Shown here: one piece after another, positions 16,761 to 27,055 of the stretch
Layout of the letters: every line of letters starts with the position of its first letter
How positions within the stretch are numbered: position 1 is the first letter of the stretch
Source of the DNA: 630D-37 sp037478835
GTDB taxonomy: Bacteria > Chloroflexota > Anaerolineae > Anaerolineales > Villigracilaceae
Direction: 5' to 3'
Assembly: GCA_037478835.1 (NCBI GenBank)
Contig: JBBFLV010000001.1
Span: forward strand, 310,001 to 374,000
DNA: 64,000 bases
Program-made: the position numbers and the translations under genes
Notes under the pieces: generated by a model
Databases searched by the model: none
What the model saw: only the letters and a program-made list of their open reading frames with translations
What the model was told of the DNA's origin: nothing

Positions 16761-17368
16761 CGGGTTTCTCGAAGGATGTTTTTCAGATCGTGGGCAATAT
16801 CGTCAGGGGCGATCCCAAACGGGAAAGTCAGACGTAGATAGCCGTTCGGGTCGATCAGGTAAACGCGGGCCGAATGGGCGACCAGGTAACCGGCGGCGGA
16901 ATCGGATGATTGAATTTCGCGATACACCCCGTAAGCTTGCCAGATCGGCTGAAGCGCTTCTTCTGAACCGCTCAGGCCGATGAAGGAGGGGGAAAAGCGT
17001 CGGGCATATTCCTGCGCTCGTTCGGGGGTATCCCGCGCCGGGTCCACGCTGATGAATACGACCTCCACCTGTTGGCGCTGTTTCTCATCCAGCGCGCTCA
17101 GCGCCTGGCGCAGCTCGGCCAGCGTTGTCGGGCAGACGTCAGGGCAGTAGGTGTATCCGAAGAAGAGCAAGACGATTTTACCATGTCGATCGCTGAGCCG
17201 AAACGGAGTTCCATCCGTCTGAATGAGCGTGAAATCCGCTGCCGGCAAGGGAGGCTCATAGACCGTCCCCCGCAGGGTTCGAGCCTCCCGTTGCCAAAGG
17301 AAAAGCGAAATTGCGAATAAGCTGAAGAACAGTAGGAGCGATAGCCCCACCCAGTACAGGCGACGCAT
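16757..17368 (-). CDS. SCO1/SenC-family copper chaperone
   Basis: Thioredoxin-fold protein that delivers copper to, or reduces, the CuA site. One N-terminal helix anchors it. The copper-binding CPDVC (CxxxC) lies near residue 74, and the conserved His is in VAHSARVYLID near 160. The start at 17368 (MRRLYW) was chosen over an upstream in-frame ATG, because it touches the stop of the preceding gene in a TGATG arrangement and places the membrane anchor at the N-terminus. This gives 203 residues, usual for the family. Confidence 0.92.
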   Translation of the reverse strand: MRRLYWVGLSLLLFFSLFAISLFLWQREARTLRGTVYEPPLPAADFTLIQTDGTPFRLSDRHGKIVLLFFGYTYCPDVCPTTLAELRQALSALDEKQRQQVEVVFISVDPARDTPERAQEYARRFSPSFIGLSGSEEALQPIWQAYGVYREIQSSDSAAGYLVAHSARVYLIDPNGYLRLTFPFGIAPDDIAHDLKNILRETR

Positions 17369-18129
17369 CAGATCGCAGTTCCGATCAGGTACAGTGCGGG
17401 ATAGAAGAAAATCCACACCACATCTACGAAGTGCCAATAAACGGCGGCGGCCTCTACGGCGCGATGACGCTCAGCGGAATATAGACCACGCAGACCGTTA
17501 CGCAGGACGATGAGCAAGAAGATCACGCCGGTCAGGACGTGGAAAGCATGCATGCCGGTCATCATGAAGAACACTGCGCCGGCGGCATTCCCTGAAGGGG
17601 TGATGCCTTCGTGGATCGCCGAAGGCCATTCCACCCCCACCACGCCGATCAGGAAGCCGATTCCTAGAACCAGGGTCGCAATCAGGCTGGTGACGAAGGT
17701 GCGACGATCCCCGTGGGCCATGGCCGTCTCGGCGCGGTTCATGAAGAAAGAGGAGAGCAGGAGCACCGAAGTCACGATCAGCCCCAGTGTCTGATTCAAA
17801 TTCGGGCGTGTCATCCCCAGTAGGTTGAAGCGCGCCACGGCCAACCCGCCGAAGACAAAGGCATCCGAGAGCAGAAAGAGCCAGAGCCCCAAGCGTAAGG
17901 TGCCGGCTTTGTATTCGTAGGAGTCCGGATCGCCTCCACTTTCGGCGAGACGATAGATGTGCATGTAGTAGTAGATCACCAACCCGGCCTTGACGAGCGC
18001 AATCAGGCTGAGAAGCAGGGTGGATGGCACAAACGCCGCCACAGCAAACTCGAGGGCGGTTAGGATTGCCAGAAAAACGAAGACGATCTCCCCTAAGCGG
18101 AAAGCCGTTTGTTTATCGGTATGTCCCAT
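17368..18129 (-). CDS. Cytochrome oxidase subunit IV-subunit III fusion
   Basis: Membrane protein of 253 residues. Residues 1-65 (EIVFVFLAILTALEFA, then LVKAGLVIYYYMHIYRL) match the small prokaryotic subunit IV (CyoD/CtaF type). From about residue 75 the chain is subunit III (CoxC): GLWLFLLSDAFVFGGL, MTGMHAFHVLTGVIF and the closing VYWHFVDVVWIFFYPALYL. Normal operons have two separate genes. The fusion is supported by a single open frame with no frameshift and by five to six subunit III helices of normal spacing. It sits 20 nt behind coxA. Confidence 0.88.
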   Translation of the reverse strand: MGHTDKQTAFRLGEIVFVFLAILTALEFAVAAFVPSTLLLSLIALVKAGLVIYYYMHIYRLAESGGDPDSYEYKAGTLRLGLWLFLLSDAFVFGGLAVARFNLLGMTRPNLNQTLGLIVTSVLLLSSFFMNRAETAMAHGDRRTFVTSLIATLVLGIGFLIGVVGVEWPSAIHEGITPSGNAAGAVFFMMTGMHAFHVLTGVIFLLIVLRNGLRGLYSAERHRAVEAAAVYWHFVDVVWIFFYPALYLIGTAI

Positions 18130-18149
18130 AGAGTTTCCTCCGCAATGAA

Positions 18150-19997
<1,848 letters not shown>

Positions 19998-20010
19998 ACG
20001 ATGACCTCCT

Positions 20011-21015
20011 CTACTTGAGGGTCTGAATAAATGCAATCAGATCCGCAATTTCCGCATCACTCAAATTGAACGCAGGCATTGCGCCGGCCTGAAAACCGGC
20101 GACGACCTTTGCATTTGGCTCGCGAATAGATTCGGTGATATACGCTTCATCGGCGATCACCGTCGTGCCATCGGCCAGTTCCACCTTTTCGCCCCATAAC
20201 CCTTTCCAGGTTGGGCCGACGCCTTTGCTTCCATCCAGCGAGTGACAGGCCTTGCAGCCCAGTTCGTTATACAGTTTCTCGCCGCGCGCGGCATCGGGAC
20301 CGGCAGCAGCGGCTTGAGCGGCGGCCGTTTCCAGCGCCCACTTCTCAAAGTCCTGCTGCGAAACGACAATGACCGGCGCTACCATATAAGCATGGGAAGC
20401 GCCGCAAAGCTCGGCACAAATCGTCTTGTATTCCCCTATCCTGGTAGGCGTAATACGGTATTCGGTAATGCGACCGGGCACAATATCCTGCTTAATGCGG
20501 AATTCCGGCACCCAGAAGGAGTGGATCACATCCGGCGATTGCATTTTCAACACCACTTGTCTGTTCACCGGTAGGTAAAGCTGGTTGGTTTTGATGCCGT
20601 ATTCTGGATATTCAAAACGCCAGGCCCACTGGAAAGCGGTCACATTCACCACCATCGCATTCGGGTCCAATCGCCGGGTTTGCCCTAGGGTGATGGCGCC
20701 TAAATAGGCGAAAATCAGCACGGTGAGCAAAGGCAGGATCGTCCAAGTGACTTCCAGACGCGTGTTCCCCTCGATGTGCTCTCCCTCTCCGCTTTCACCG
20801 GGTTTGCGGCGAAAAACGATCAGGCTATAGAATAGTGGGACGACGATGAGCGCAAACAGGAAAGAGATCACCGCCATTTGCAGATCGAACATCCAGTCCA
20901 CTACTTCTGCCTGAAGTGCGGCTTGTACCGGCATCAAGCCCACTGCTCGCAGCCCCAAAAACGTCAGCGCTGCGAAGAGGAGCACTAAAATGCCGACGAT
21001 GACAAAGTGCCTCAT
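20011..21015 (-). CDS. coxB: Cytochrome c oxidase subunit II with C-terminal cytochrome c (caa3)
   Basis: Receives electrons and passes them to subunit I. 334 residues: N-terminal two-helix hairpin (about 5-25 and 45-70), cupredoxin domain with DVIHSFWVPEF and the CuA loop CAELCGASHAYM (about 200-211), then a fused cytochrome c domain with CKACH at about 253 and a Met ligand in MPAFNLSDAE near 310. It is the first gene of a seven-gene operon on the minus strand. AAGGAGAGA stands before the ATG and a TTGATA-N17-TATATT promoter lies about 108 nt further up. Confidence 0.95.
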   Translation of the reverse strand: MRHFVIVGILVLLFAALTFLGLRAVGLMPVQAALQAEVVDWMFDLQMAVISFLFALIVVPLFYSLIVFRRKPGESGEGEHIEGNTRLEVTWTILPLLTVLIFAYLGAITLGQTRRLDPNAMVVNVTAFQWAWRFEYPEYGIKTNQLYLPVNRQVVLKMQSPDVIHSFWVPEFRIKQDIVPGRITEYRITPTRIGEYKTICAELCGASHAYMVAPVIVVSQQDFEKWALETAAAQAAAAGPDAARGEKLYNELGCKACHSLDGSKGVGPTWKGLWGEKVELADGTTVIADEAYITESIREPNAKVVAGFQAGAMPAFNLSDAEIADLIAFIQTLK

Positions 21016-21122
21016 GATTTGTCTCTCCTTTCAGGGAAAATGGTGAGTTTTTTGAGATAAAATATCAATTACGGCCCACCCGAAAATGTTATGCTTCCGT
21101 TAGCCTTTTCCAATCACCCTGT

Positions 21123-21151
21123 AATATATCAAACTATATCAGTTTTATCAA
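21123..21151 (-). promoter_or_regulatory. Promoter of the oxidase operon
   Basis: On the minus strand TTGATA (21151-21146), a 17-nt spacer and TATATT (21128-21123), each one base from consensus. This leaves a leader of about 100 nt before coxB. The spacer contains AAACTGATATAGTTT, a short symmetrical element that could bind a regulator. Confidence 0.55.
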
Positions 21152-21217
21152 GAACTTTTGGCGTGCAAGCTTCAAATGAAACGGGGGATTTTTGTCACTT
21201 TTCCTTTCACTCGAAAG

Positions 21218-22432
21218 TCATCTGCCGTGTTCGTGTTGCGCCATCATCTCTTCCAATAGCTGACGCAGTTGTTCCCCCAGTGCCCGGCGACTGAAGTGTG
21301 CCTCCAGGTAAGCGCGTCCTTGCTCTCCCATCCGTCGGCGTCGTTGTGCGTCGGCGGCCAGCTCTTGCGTTGCTTTTGCCAGGGCCTGGGCATCTCCGGG
21401 CGGCACGAATAGCCCACATTCTGCCTGCTCAACGACTTTGCGAATCACCCCGTCGATTACCAGCAAGATCGGTAGCCCCGCCGCCATGTAATCGAACACC
21501 TTGTTCGGATAGGTGGTCTTATACTCCTCCAATGGCTTTAGAATCGCCAACCCGATATCTGCTGCTCGCAAGATGTTCGGCATTTCCCGTTTCGGCACCG
21601 GCGGCAGGAAGGTCACGTTTTTCAATCCCCATGCTTCCGCCAGTTGCTGCAGGCGCGGCTTATCCTTCCCATCTCCCACCAGCAGAAAATGGATCGGCTT
21701 ATTTTCCAATTGGCGCGCCGCTTCCAGCACCACCTGCAGATCGTTTGCCGGACCATGGGCACCGGCATAGAGCACCACCGTTTTATCTTCCAGATGATAG
21801 AGACGACGCAGGTCCTCCGCCGCCGCGTGGACCTCGAAAAGGAGCGGATCGGCACCGTTGGGGATCAGTGCCACCCGCCTCGCGCCTCGACCTTGAACGT
21901 GATCCAGGAACCCCGGGCTGTTGACGATCACCTGATCGGCTTGACGGTACAGGAAACGTTCTAGCCCTTCTGCAGCGGCGATCAAAAGAGGGTTGCGGAT
22001 CACGCCCATGGCAACGGCAAAACGCGGCCAGAGATCGCGCACCTCGAAGAGAAAACGCGCCCGCTTCAGCCGCGCCAGCGCCCAGGCAGAGACCCCTTGG
22101 AAAATGGGAGGGGAGGTCCCCCAGACCACATCGACTTCTCGAACCCCCAAACCGGCCCAAAAGGCGTTCCAGGTGAAGGAGAAAAACGAGAGCAGGCGAT
22201 GGAAAAACGAGCGATGGTAGGCCGAATAGAGCGGCACGCGACGAATGATGAGCCCATCTTCTTCTTTTACCGAGGCGGGTCGCTCGGCCTGGCCACTCAG
22301 GTAACTCACCGTTCCGGTGATCACCGTCACCCGGTGGCCGTGTGCAGTCAGCACTCGCGCCAGCTCATAGTGTCGCGTGCCGCCGGCCTCATCCAGCGAA
22401 GCAAATGCTTGGTGAATGAGCAGAATGTGCAT
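21218..22432 (-). CDS. Glycosyltransferase family 4 (WbuB-like)
   Basis: GT-B-fold transferase of 404 residues that probably adds a sugar to a surface polysaccharide or lipid. The N-terminal domain begins MHILLIHQAF with AGGTRHYELAR and FEVRDLWPRFAVAMG. The C-terminal donor-binding half shows VVLYAGAHGPAND, FLLVGDG and the E-x7-E-like motif in LKPLEEYKTTYPNKVFDYMAAGLPIL. It starts 5 nt after the metK stop, so it should share the SAM riboswitch control. The link between the two activities is not obvious. Confidence 0.85.
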   Translation of the reverse strand: MHILLIHQAFASLDEAGGTRHYELARVLTAHGHRVTVITGTVSYLSGQAERPASVKEEDGLIIRRVPLYSAYHRSFFHRLLSFFSFTWNAFWAGLGVREVDVVWGTSPPIFQGVSAWALARLKRARFLFEVRDLWPRFAVAMGVIRNPLLIAAAEGLERFLYRQADQVIVNSPGFLDHVQGRGARRVALIPNGADPLLFEVHAAAEDLRRLYHLEDKTVVLYAGAHGPANDLQVVLEAARQLENKPIHFLLVGDGKDKPRLQQLAEAWGLKNVTFLPPVPKREMPNILRAADIGLAILKPLEEYKTTYPNKVFDYMAAGLPILLVIDGVIRKVVEQAECGLFVPPGDAQALAKATQELAADAQRRRRMGEQGRAYLEAHFSRRALGEQLRQLLEEMMAQHEHGR

Positions 22433-22437
22433 TCAGG

Positions 22438-23649
22438 TTAAAGCCCGGCTGCTCGCCGCAGTGCTTCGGCCTTATCGGTGCGCTCCCAGGGCAGATCGAG
22501 ATCATCGCGCCCGAAGTGACCGTAGGCGGCAGTCGGACGGTAGATCGGGCGGCGCAGGTTCAGGTCACGAATGATGGCGCCGGGGCGCAGATCGAAGTGC
22601 TCCAGCACGAGCTCGGCGATCTTCTCATCCGGGATGCGTCCGGTGCCGAACGTCTCCACGTTGACCGAAAGCGGTCGGGCAACACCGATGGCGTAGGCCA
22701 CCTGGATCTCGCAGCGATCTGCCAACCCGGCGGCTACCACGTTTTTCGCCGCCCAGCGCGCTGCATAGGCCGCCGAGCGATCGACTTTCGTCGGATCTTT
22801 GCCGCTGAAGCAGCCACCGCCATGGCGACCCATTCCACCGTAGGTATCGACGATAATCTTGCGGCCGGTCAGGCCGGAATCGCCCATCGGGCCACCGACC
22901 ACAAAACGCCCGGTCGGGTTGATATAAATTTTCAAGTCCTTATCGACCATATCAGGCGGCAGGACGGGCATGATCACGTGTTCGATCACCTGCTCGCGGA
23001 TTTCGGCTTGCGAAATTTCCGGCGCGTGCTGGGTGGAAATCAGCACCGTATCGACGCGTTTCGGCTTCCCGTAGGAATACTCCACCGTGACCTGCGATTT
23101 CCCATCCGGTCGCAGCCAGGGAAGCGTGCCGTTTTTGCGCACTTCCGCCAGGCGGCGGGTGAGCTTATGGGCCAAGTAGATCGGCATGGGCATTAGCTGT
23201 GGCGTTTCGTTGCAGGCAAAGCCGAACATCATGCCTTGATCGCCGGCGCCGATCGCTTCGATCTCATCGTCGCTCATTTCGCCGCTTTTGGCTTCCAGGG
23301 CCTTATCTACGCCCATGGCGATATCGCCGGATTGCTTGGCGATCGCCACCAGCACGCCACAGGTGTTCCCATCGAAGCCCTTGCTGCTGTCATCGTAACC
23401 GATCTCCAGCAAGACCTTGCGCACCAGCTCATCGTAGTTGAAGTTGGCACGTGTGGTGATCTCGCCCATCAGGATGACAAAGCCGGTTTTCGTCGCCGTT
23501 TCGCAGGCCACGCGTGAGGTGGGGTCCTGCTCCAGACAGGCATCTAGAACGGCATCGCTGATCTGGTCACAGATCTTATCGGGATGTCCTTCTGTGACCG
23601 ACTCTGAGGTAAAGTAGAGCTTTGGAGAAGACATGAAGGTCGTGGTCAT
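22438..23649 (-). CDS. metK: S-adenosylmethionine synthetase
   Basis: Makes S-adenosylmethionine from methionine and ATP. 403 residues, full length. Motifs: EGHPDKICDQISDAVLD at about 20, GAGDQGMMFGFA at about 132, and the P-loop-like GGGCFSGKDPTKVDRSAAY at about 279. The start at 23649 has GAGGT before it. A second ATG 15 bases later, at the family's usual N-terminus, lacks one. A SAM-I riboswitch with terminator precedes the gene. Confidence 0.97.
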   Translation of the reverse strand: MTTTFMSSPKLYFTSESVTEGHPDKICDQISDAVLDACLEQDPTSRVACETATKTGFVILMGEITTRANFNYDELVRKVLLEIGYDDSSKGFDGNTCGVLVAIAKQSGDIAMGVDKALEAKSGEMSDDEIEAIGAGDQGMMFGFACNETPQLMPMPIYLAHKLTRRLAEVRKNGTLPWLRPDGKSQVTVEYSYGKPKRVDTVLISTQHAPEISQAEIREQVIEHVIMPVLPPDMVDKDLKIYINPTGRFVVGGPMGDSGLTGRKIIVDTYGGMGRHGGGCFSGKDPTKVDRSAAYAARWAAKNVVAAGLADRCEIQVAYAIGVARPLSVNVETFGTGRIPDEKIAELVLEHFDLRPGAIIRDLNLRRPIYRPTAAYGHFGRDDLDLPWERTDKAEALRRAAGL

Positions 23650-23670
23650 CTTATACCTCGCAGGAAAATA

Positions 23671-23702
23671 AAATTGCCCCTCCGGACGTGAAAGGGCAAT
23701 TT
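23671..23702 (-). terminator. Riboswitch-controlled terminator before metK
   Basis: On the minus strand AAATTGCCC pairs with GGGCAATTT across a loop, followed by TTTTATTTT. It lies between the SAM aptamer and metK and would be the expression platform. Confidence 0.85.
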
Positions 23703-23722
23703 GGCATTTATGCGCGGCTGCC

Positions 23723-23870
23723 CTCTCATCTTCCAGAACATCCGTCTGCCGGAATTAGCACCTTGTCTCCGCTTGGATCGTGCTAGGCACAAAGAGCGTG
23801 CCCTTTGGCACTGCGGAAACAGGTTGCTGAGGCTTCGTCGGGCCGGTCCCTCCGCCTCTCTGGATAAGAG
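23723..23870 (-). ncRNA. SAM-I (S-box) riboswitch
   Basis: Minus-strand sequence carries the S-box core in order: CTCTTATCCAGAGAGGCGGA, GGGAC, GAAGCCTCAGCAACC, then the P3 arm, AAGGTGCTAATTCC, CAGACG and the closing GAAGATGAGAG that pairs with CTCTTATC. All conserved blocks are present. Binding of S-adenosylmethionine should favour the terminator and switch off metK and the glycosyltransferase behind it. A possible extended -10 (TGGTAATAT) lies just upstream on the minus strand. Confidence 0.93.
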
Positions 23871-23884
23871 TGCCGTCAGGGCTT

Positions 23885-24426
23885 ATTGTTGGCGCAGATA
23901 TTACCAGGAAAAGGGGGGTATGTCAAGGCGCGTTCTGGGGCATTCAGCTTTTTTCGGGCGTTTTGTTTAGGAAAGGTTAGTGTTTCCTCGCGTTTGAGCG
24001 GAGCGAGTTGAGGCAAAGCAATCTCCGATTTTGCCGTGCCAAGTGAATCCAATTCCTGATCCGCAAGTTTTGACCGAGGGATGAGTGTTCCGAGAGCAGT
24101 CTATTGCTCTCGCCTTTGAAAAAGCGAAGAAGAATGCTTGGTTTACGCTTTTTACCCAAAAAATAATCTAAGAAATTTGGTTGTTACAAAACTGGTTTTT
24201 GGAAGTCGCTTGTTAGTTGTTGGTTTCGACATGGCTAGATCGGTGCCCGATATTCCGTGCAACGAGACGTTTAAAACCGGTGCAAAAAGAGCCGGCGACG
24301 ATCGGACGATAAACAACCTGCTTTGCGCTATTGGATGAAATAAAAGAATTTATATCCATTTTAGTTTATTACATTTGTCGTTGCTGGATTGTGAAAATAA
24401 TCACTTTTATTTCCCTTGCGCTGCCC
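23885..24426. other. Intergenic stretch without a recognised gene
   Basis: About 540 bases between the riboswitch and the arsR promoter. No open frame looks coding. It holds GAGCGGAGCG...AAAGCAATCTCC near 23996-24027, which resembles a worn copy of a common bacterial intergenic repeat, and a perfect hairpin CGAGAGCA/TGCTCTCG near 24091-24112. The last 200 bases are AT-rich, as is usual before a promoter. Confidence 0.5.
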
Positions 24427-24432
24427 TATAAT
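24427..24432 (+). promoter_or_regulatory. -10 box (TATAAT) of the sulfur operon
   Basis: Perfect TATAAT 51 nt before the arsR ATG, with no good -35 box. A 22-bp imperfect palindrome begins 10 nt downstream. Confidence 0.5.
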
Positions 24433-24441
24433 TCACAATAG

Positions 24442-24463
24442 ATATTTGCATTAGCGCATATAT
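24442..24463 (+). promoter_or_regulatory. Probable ArsR-family operator
   Basis: Imperfect palindrome, ATATTTGCATT then AGCGCATATAT, in which 16 of 22 positions are symmetrical. It covers the expected transcription start, a typical place for a self-regulating ArsR repressor. Relation to the ATAT-containing BigR/SqrR sites is suggestive only. Confidence 0.45.
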
Positions 24464-24482
24464 GCATGTGAGGAGAATATAT

Positions 24483-24857
24483 ATGTCTATGTCGGTTTCC
24501 AAGCACTTACGGGATGAAATTAACCAATTGCATGCTCAGATTTGTAGTGGCCTAGCCGATCCTACCCGCATTGTGATTCTCTATGCGTTGCATGGTGGCC
24601 CTCTCACCGTTTCCGAGATCGTCAATGCCCTGGAATTGCCTCAACCGACCGTCTCGCGCCATCTTAAGGTATTACGGGAGGCCGGGTTGGTTGTCTCGGA
24701 ACGGTATTTTCAGCGGGTTCAATATCGTTTGAAGGATGGACGGGTTATTGAAGCGCTCAATTTGCTGCGAGAGATTTTGGCCAATAATATGCAGGAGCGC
24801 GCTCAGTTGATCAACAACTTACTCATATCCCAATCGATAGGAGACGATGAACAATGA
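24483..24857 (+). CDS. ArsR-family transcriptional regulator of the sulfur operon
   Basis: Winged-helix repressor of 124 residues. The recognition region is LPQPTVSRHLKVLREAGLV. The start at 24483 is set by AGGAG 7 nt upstream. An ATG at 24462 lies inside the operator and has no ribosome site. The metal-binding ELCVCDL of true arsenic repressors is missing. The only Cys is in ICSGLADPTR, so the two-cysteine persulfide switch of SqrR/BigR is also not possible within one chain. The stop overlaps the sulfide:quinone oxidoreductase start (ATGA). It probably senses a sulfur compound or redox state in an unknown way. Confidence 0.85.
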   Translation: MSMSVSKHLRDEINQLHAQICSGLADPTRIVILYALHGGPLTVSEIVNALELPQPTVSRHLKVLREAGLVVSERYFQRVQYRLKDGRVIEALNLLREILANNMQERAQLINNLLISQSIGDDEQ

Positions 24858-26089
24858 AAACTCTACTGATCCTCGGCGCCGGTACCGGCGGCACAATGGT
24901 TGCCAACAAGATGGCCGAACACCTGGATACCCAGGAGTGGCGTATCATCGTCGTGGACCGTGACGAAACCCACTACTATCAACCAGGCTTTCTCTTCATT
25001 CCGTTCGGTATCTATAGCAAGCAGGATGTTATCAAACCCAAGCGTAACTTCCTGCCGCCGAATGTGGAAGTGGTTTTCTCTGAGATTGAAGTGATCGAGC
25101 CGGAGAAAAGCCGTGTGATACTGCGCAAGGATAACCGGGTCATCCACTATGATTACCTGGTCATCGCCACGGGGAGTGACGTTCACCCAGAAGAAACGCC
25201 CGGTATGCTGGATGGAGGAGCCTGGAATAAGAACATCTTCACCTTCTATACGCTCGAAGGGGCTGTGAACCTGGCTAATTTCCTGCGCTTCTGGAAGGGT
25301 GGGCGACTTGTGCTGAATGTGGTCGAGATGCCCATCAAATGCCCTGTGGCGCCGTTAGAGTTCGTTTTCCTGGCCGATTGGTTCTTCCATGAGCGAGGGA
25401 TTCGGGATAAAGTCGAAATCGTCTATGCCACCCCGCTTCCCGGCGCGTTTACCAAACCGCGCGCTTCAGCCATTCTGGGCAACATGCTGGAAGAAAAGGG
25501 CATACATCTTGAATCGGAATATTACATCATGGAAGTGGATACCGGAAAACAGGTGATCCGCTCCTATGATGAACGGGAAATTCCTTACGATCTCCTGGTC
25601 ACCGTCCCCATGGTTAAGGGCTCTGATGCGATTGCACGCTCCGGAATGGGAGACGAAATGAACTTTGTGCCTACCGATAAGCATACCTTGCGCAGCCGTG
25701 ACTGGGAAAACATTTTCGTGATCGGCGATGCCGCCAATGTGCCTACTTCTAAGGCTGGCTCGGTGGCCCATTTCATGCTGGATGTAGTGGTCGAGAATCT
25801 GCTCCGGAGCATCGAAGGCCTCGAACCCTTGCCGAAATTTGATGGTCATGCCAATTGTTTTATTGAATCAGGTTTCGAGAAAGGCGTGCTCATTGACTTC
25901 AACTACGATGTGGAGCCGCTACCCGGAAAATTCCCTCTGCCCGGCTTCGGCCCCTTCTCTCTCTTACAGGAATCACATGTTAACCACTGGGGCAAGATGA
26001 TGTTCCGCTGGATCTACTGGAACGTTTTGCTCAAGGGTGGCGAAATGCCCTTTGAATCGCAAATGAGCATGGCCGGTAAATGGGTATAG
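24854..26089 (+). CDS. sqr: Sulfide:quinone oxidoreductase-like flavoprotein
   Basis: Membrane-associated FAD protein that oxidises sulfide and reduces quinone. 411 residues. FAD motifs: LGAGTGGTMVANKM at residue 7, LVIATGSD near 100 and IFVIGDAANVPTSKAGSVAHF near 285. Only two Cys are present, in IKCPVAPLE (about 163) and HANCFIESG (about 335). These fit the pair that carries the sulfur chain in SQR, and the third Cys of type I enzymes is absent. The C-terminal amphipathic segment (HWGKMMFRWIYWNVLLKG) fits monotopic binding. It is followed by DUF1641, DsrC-like and DsrE-like genes, so sulfane sulfur may be passed on to carriers. Confidence 0.88.
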   Translation: MKTLLILGAGTGGTMVANKMAEHLDTQEWRIIVVDRDETHYYQPGFLFIPFGIYSKQDVIKPKRNFLPPNVEVVFSEIEVIEPEKSRVILRKDNRVIHYDYLVIATGSDVHPEETPGMLDGGAWNKNIFTFYTLEGAVNLANFLRFWKGGRLVLNVVEMPIKCPVAPLEFVFLADWFFHERGIRDKVEIVYATPLPGAFTKPRASAILGNMLEEKGIHLESEYYIMEVDTGKQVIRSYDEREIPYDLLVTVPMVKGSDAIARSGMGDEMNFVPTDKHTLRSRDWENIFVIGDAANVPTSKAGSVAHFMLDVVVENLLRSIEGLEPLPKFDGHANCFIESGFEKGVLIDFNYDVEPLPGKFPLPGFGPFSLLQESHVNHWGKMMFRWIYWNVLLKGGEMPFESQMSMAGKWV

Positions 26090-26099
26090 GAGGCCTCTT

Positions 26100-26666
26100 A
26101 TGACCGAGTCAACCACCCTTTCCGGTGCACCTATGACCCAGGAGCAGTTCAATTTGCTCCTCGAACGCCTCGATCGCATTGAGGCCCATCTAGCCGAGCA
26201 ACGTCGGCGCACGGAAGAACTAGAAGAGCTGAAACGTGACCTGATTCCCATTGCCAATCAGATGGTGCACCTGACAATCGATGAGCTGGCCGAGATCGGC
26301 TCTGAATTCCGTGTCGAGGACCTGTTCTTTTTGCTCAAGCGTCTGCTGCGCGATACGTATCTGCTCCTGGATGCGCTGGATCAACTTGAATCCCTGATGG
26401 GATTGAGCGAGGAGATCAAGCGCCTGATGAAACCGATGTTCAATACTCTAGTTGAAGAACTCGATCGTCTCGAACGTCGCGGCTATTTTGCCATGCTTGG
26501 CAAGAGCTGGCAGGTGCTCACCGCGCCGGTCCCTGAAGAGCAAACTTCCCTCTTTGCTTTGCTGAAGGTTATGGGCGATCCGCAGACGCGGAAGGGATTG
26601 GCGCGCGCCTTGAGTCTGTTAAAACTCCTGGGCGAAGTACCGTCGCAGGAGGAATCAAAAAATTAG
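26100..26666 (+). CDS. DUF1641-family protein
   Basis: Helical soluble protein of 188 residues, with a charged coiled-coil region at about 18-50 and the family's C-terminal pattern ALLKVMGDPQTRKGLARALSLLKLLGE, shown here as the segment near 155-182. DUF1641 genes often accompany SQR and formate-dehydrogenase-like genes. The molecular role is unknown. It may tether or regulate SQR at the membrane. AGGAGG lies before the start, 10 nt behind sqr. Confidence 0.75.
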   Translation: MTESTTLSGAPMTQEQFNLLLERLDRIEAHLAEQRRRTEELEELKRDLIPIANQMVHLTIDELAEIGSEFRVEDLFFLLKRLLRDTYLLLDALDQLESLMGLSEEIKRLMKPMFNTLVEELDRLERRGYFAMLGKSWQVLTAPVPEEQTSLFALLKVMGDPQTRKGLARALSLLKLLGEVPSQEESKN

Positions 26667-26681
26667 CGAAGGAGATGAACT

Positions 26682-26987
26682 ATGACCACTGTGCTTGAAA
26701 ATCTACCCCTGAACGAAGAAGGTTTCCTGACCGACCCCTCTCTGTGGAACGAGGAGATCGCCAAATTGCTTGCCGCGCAGGAAGGGATCGAGTTGACCGA
26801 AAAGCACTGGCAGATCATTCGCTGGTGTCGCCAGGCGGCTGCCGAGAGCGGTAAAGCGCCTACGCTGCGCCAGATCACCAGTGGCACCGGCATCAGCACC
26901 AAAGAGCTCTTTGAACTCTTCCCGAAGGGGCCGGCTAAAAAAGTCGCCCGCATCGCCGGTCTTGGAAAGCCTGAAGGCTGTATCTAA
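26682..26987 (+). CDS. DsrC/TusE-family sulfur carrier with one C-terminal Cys
   Basis: Small sulfur-relay protein of 101 residues. It starts LNEEGFLTDPSLWNEEIA and ends GLGKPEGCI, the DsrC-type arm with the penultimate Cys (CysA). The second Cys of true DsrC, 11 residues earlier, is Ala here (VARIAGLGKPEGC). It is therefore of the TusE or single-Cys DsrC-like kind, and cannot form the intramolecular trisulfide used with dissimilatory sulfite reductase. Next to SQR and a DsrE-like gene it probably accepts persulfide sulfur from sulfide oxidation or gives it to biosynthesis. Confidence 0.88.
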   Translation: MTTVLENLPLNEEGFLTDPSLWNEEIAKLLAAQEGIELTEKHWQIIRWCRQAAAESGKAPTLRQITSGTGISTKELFELFPKGPAKKVARIAGLGKPEGCI

Positions 26988-26996
26988 GTTTCTCCT

Positions 26997-27021
26997 GGAG
27001 GGGAAGGAGCCCTTCCCCTCC
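26997..27021 (+). terminator. Strong hairpin between the dsrC-like and dsrE-like genes
   Basis: Perfect 11-bp stem GGAGGGGAAGG / CCTTCCCCTCC with a 3-nt loop, starting 10 nt after the dsrC-like stop. CATCATCTTTTTC follows, not a clean T run. It may attenuate transcription or protect the upstream part of the message. Confidence 0.6.
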
Positions 27022-27055
27022 ACATCATCTTTTTCATCTTCAAGGAGAGTGTACC

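Noticed and set aside
24462..24482. Upstream ATG for arsR
   Set aside because: It lies in the operator palindrome and has no ribosome site; the ATG at 24483 has AGGAG at the right distance.
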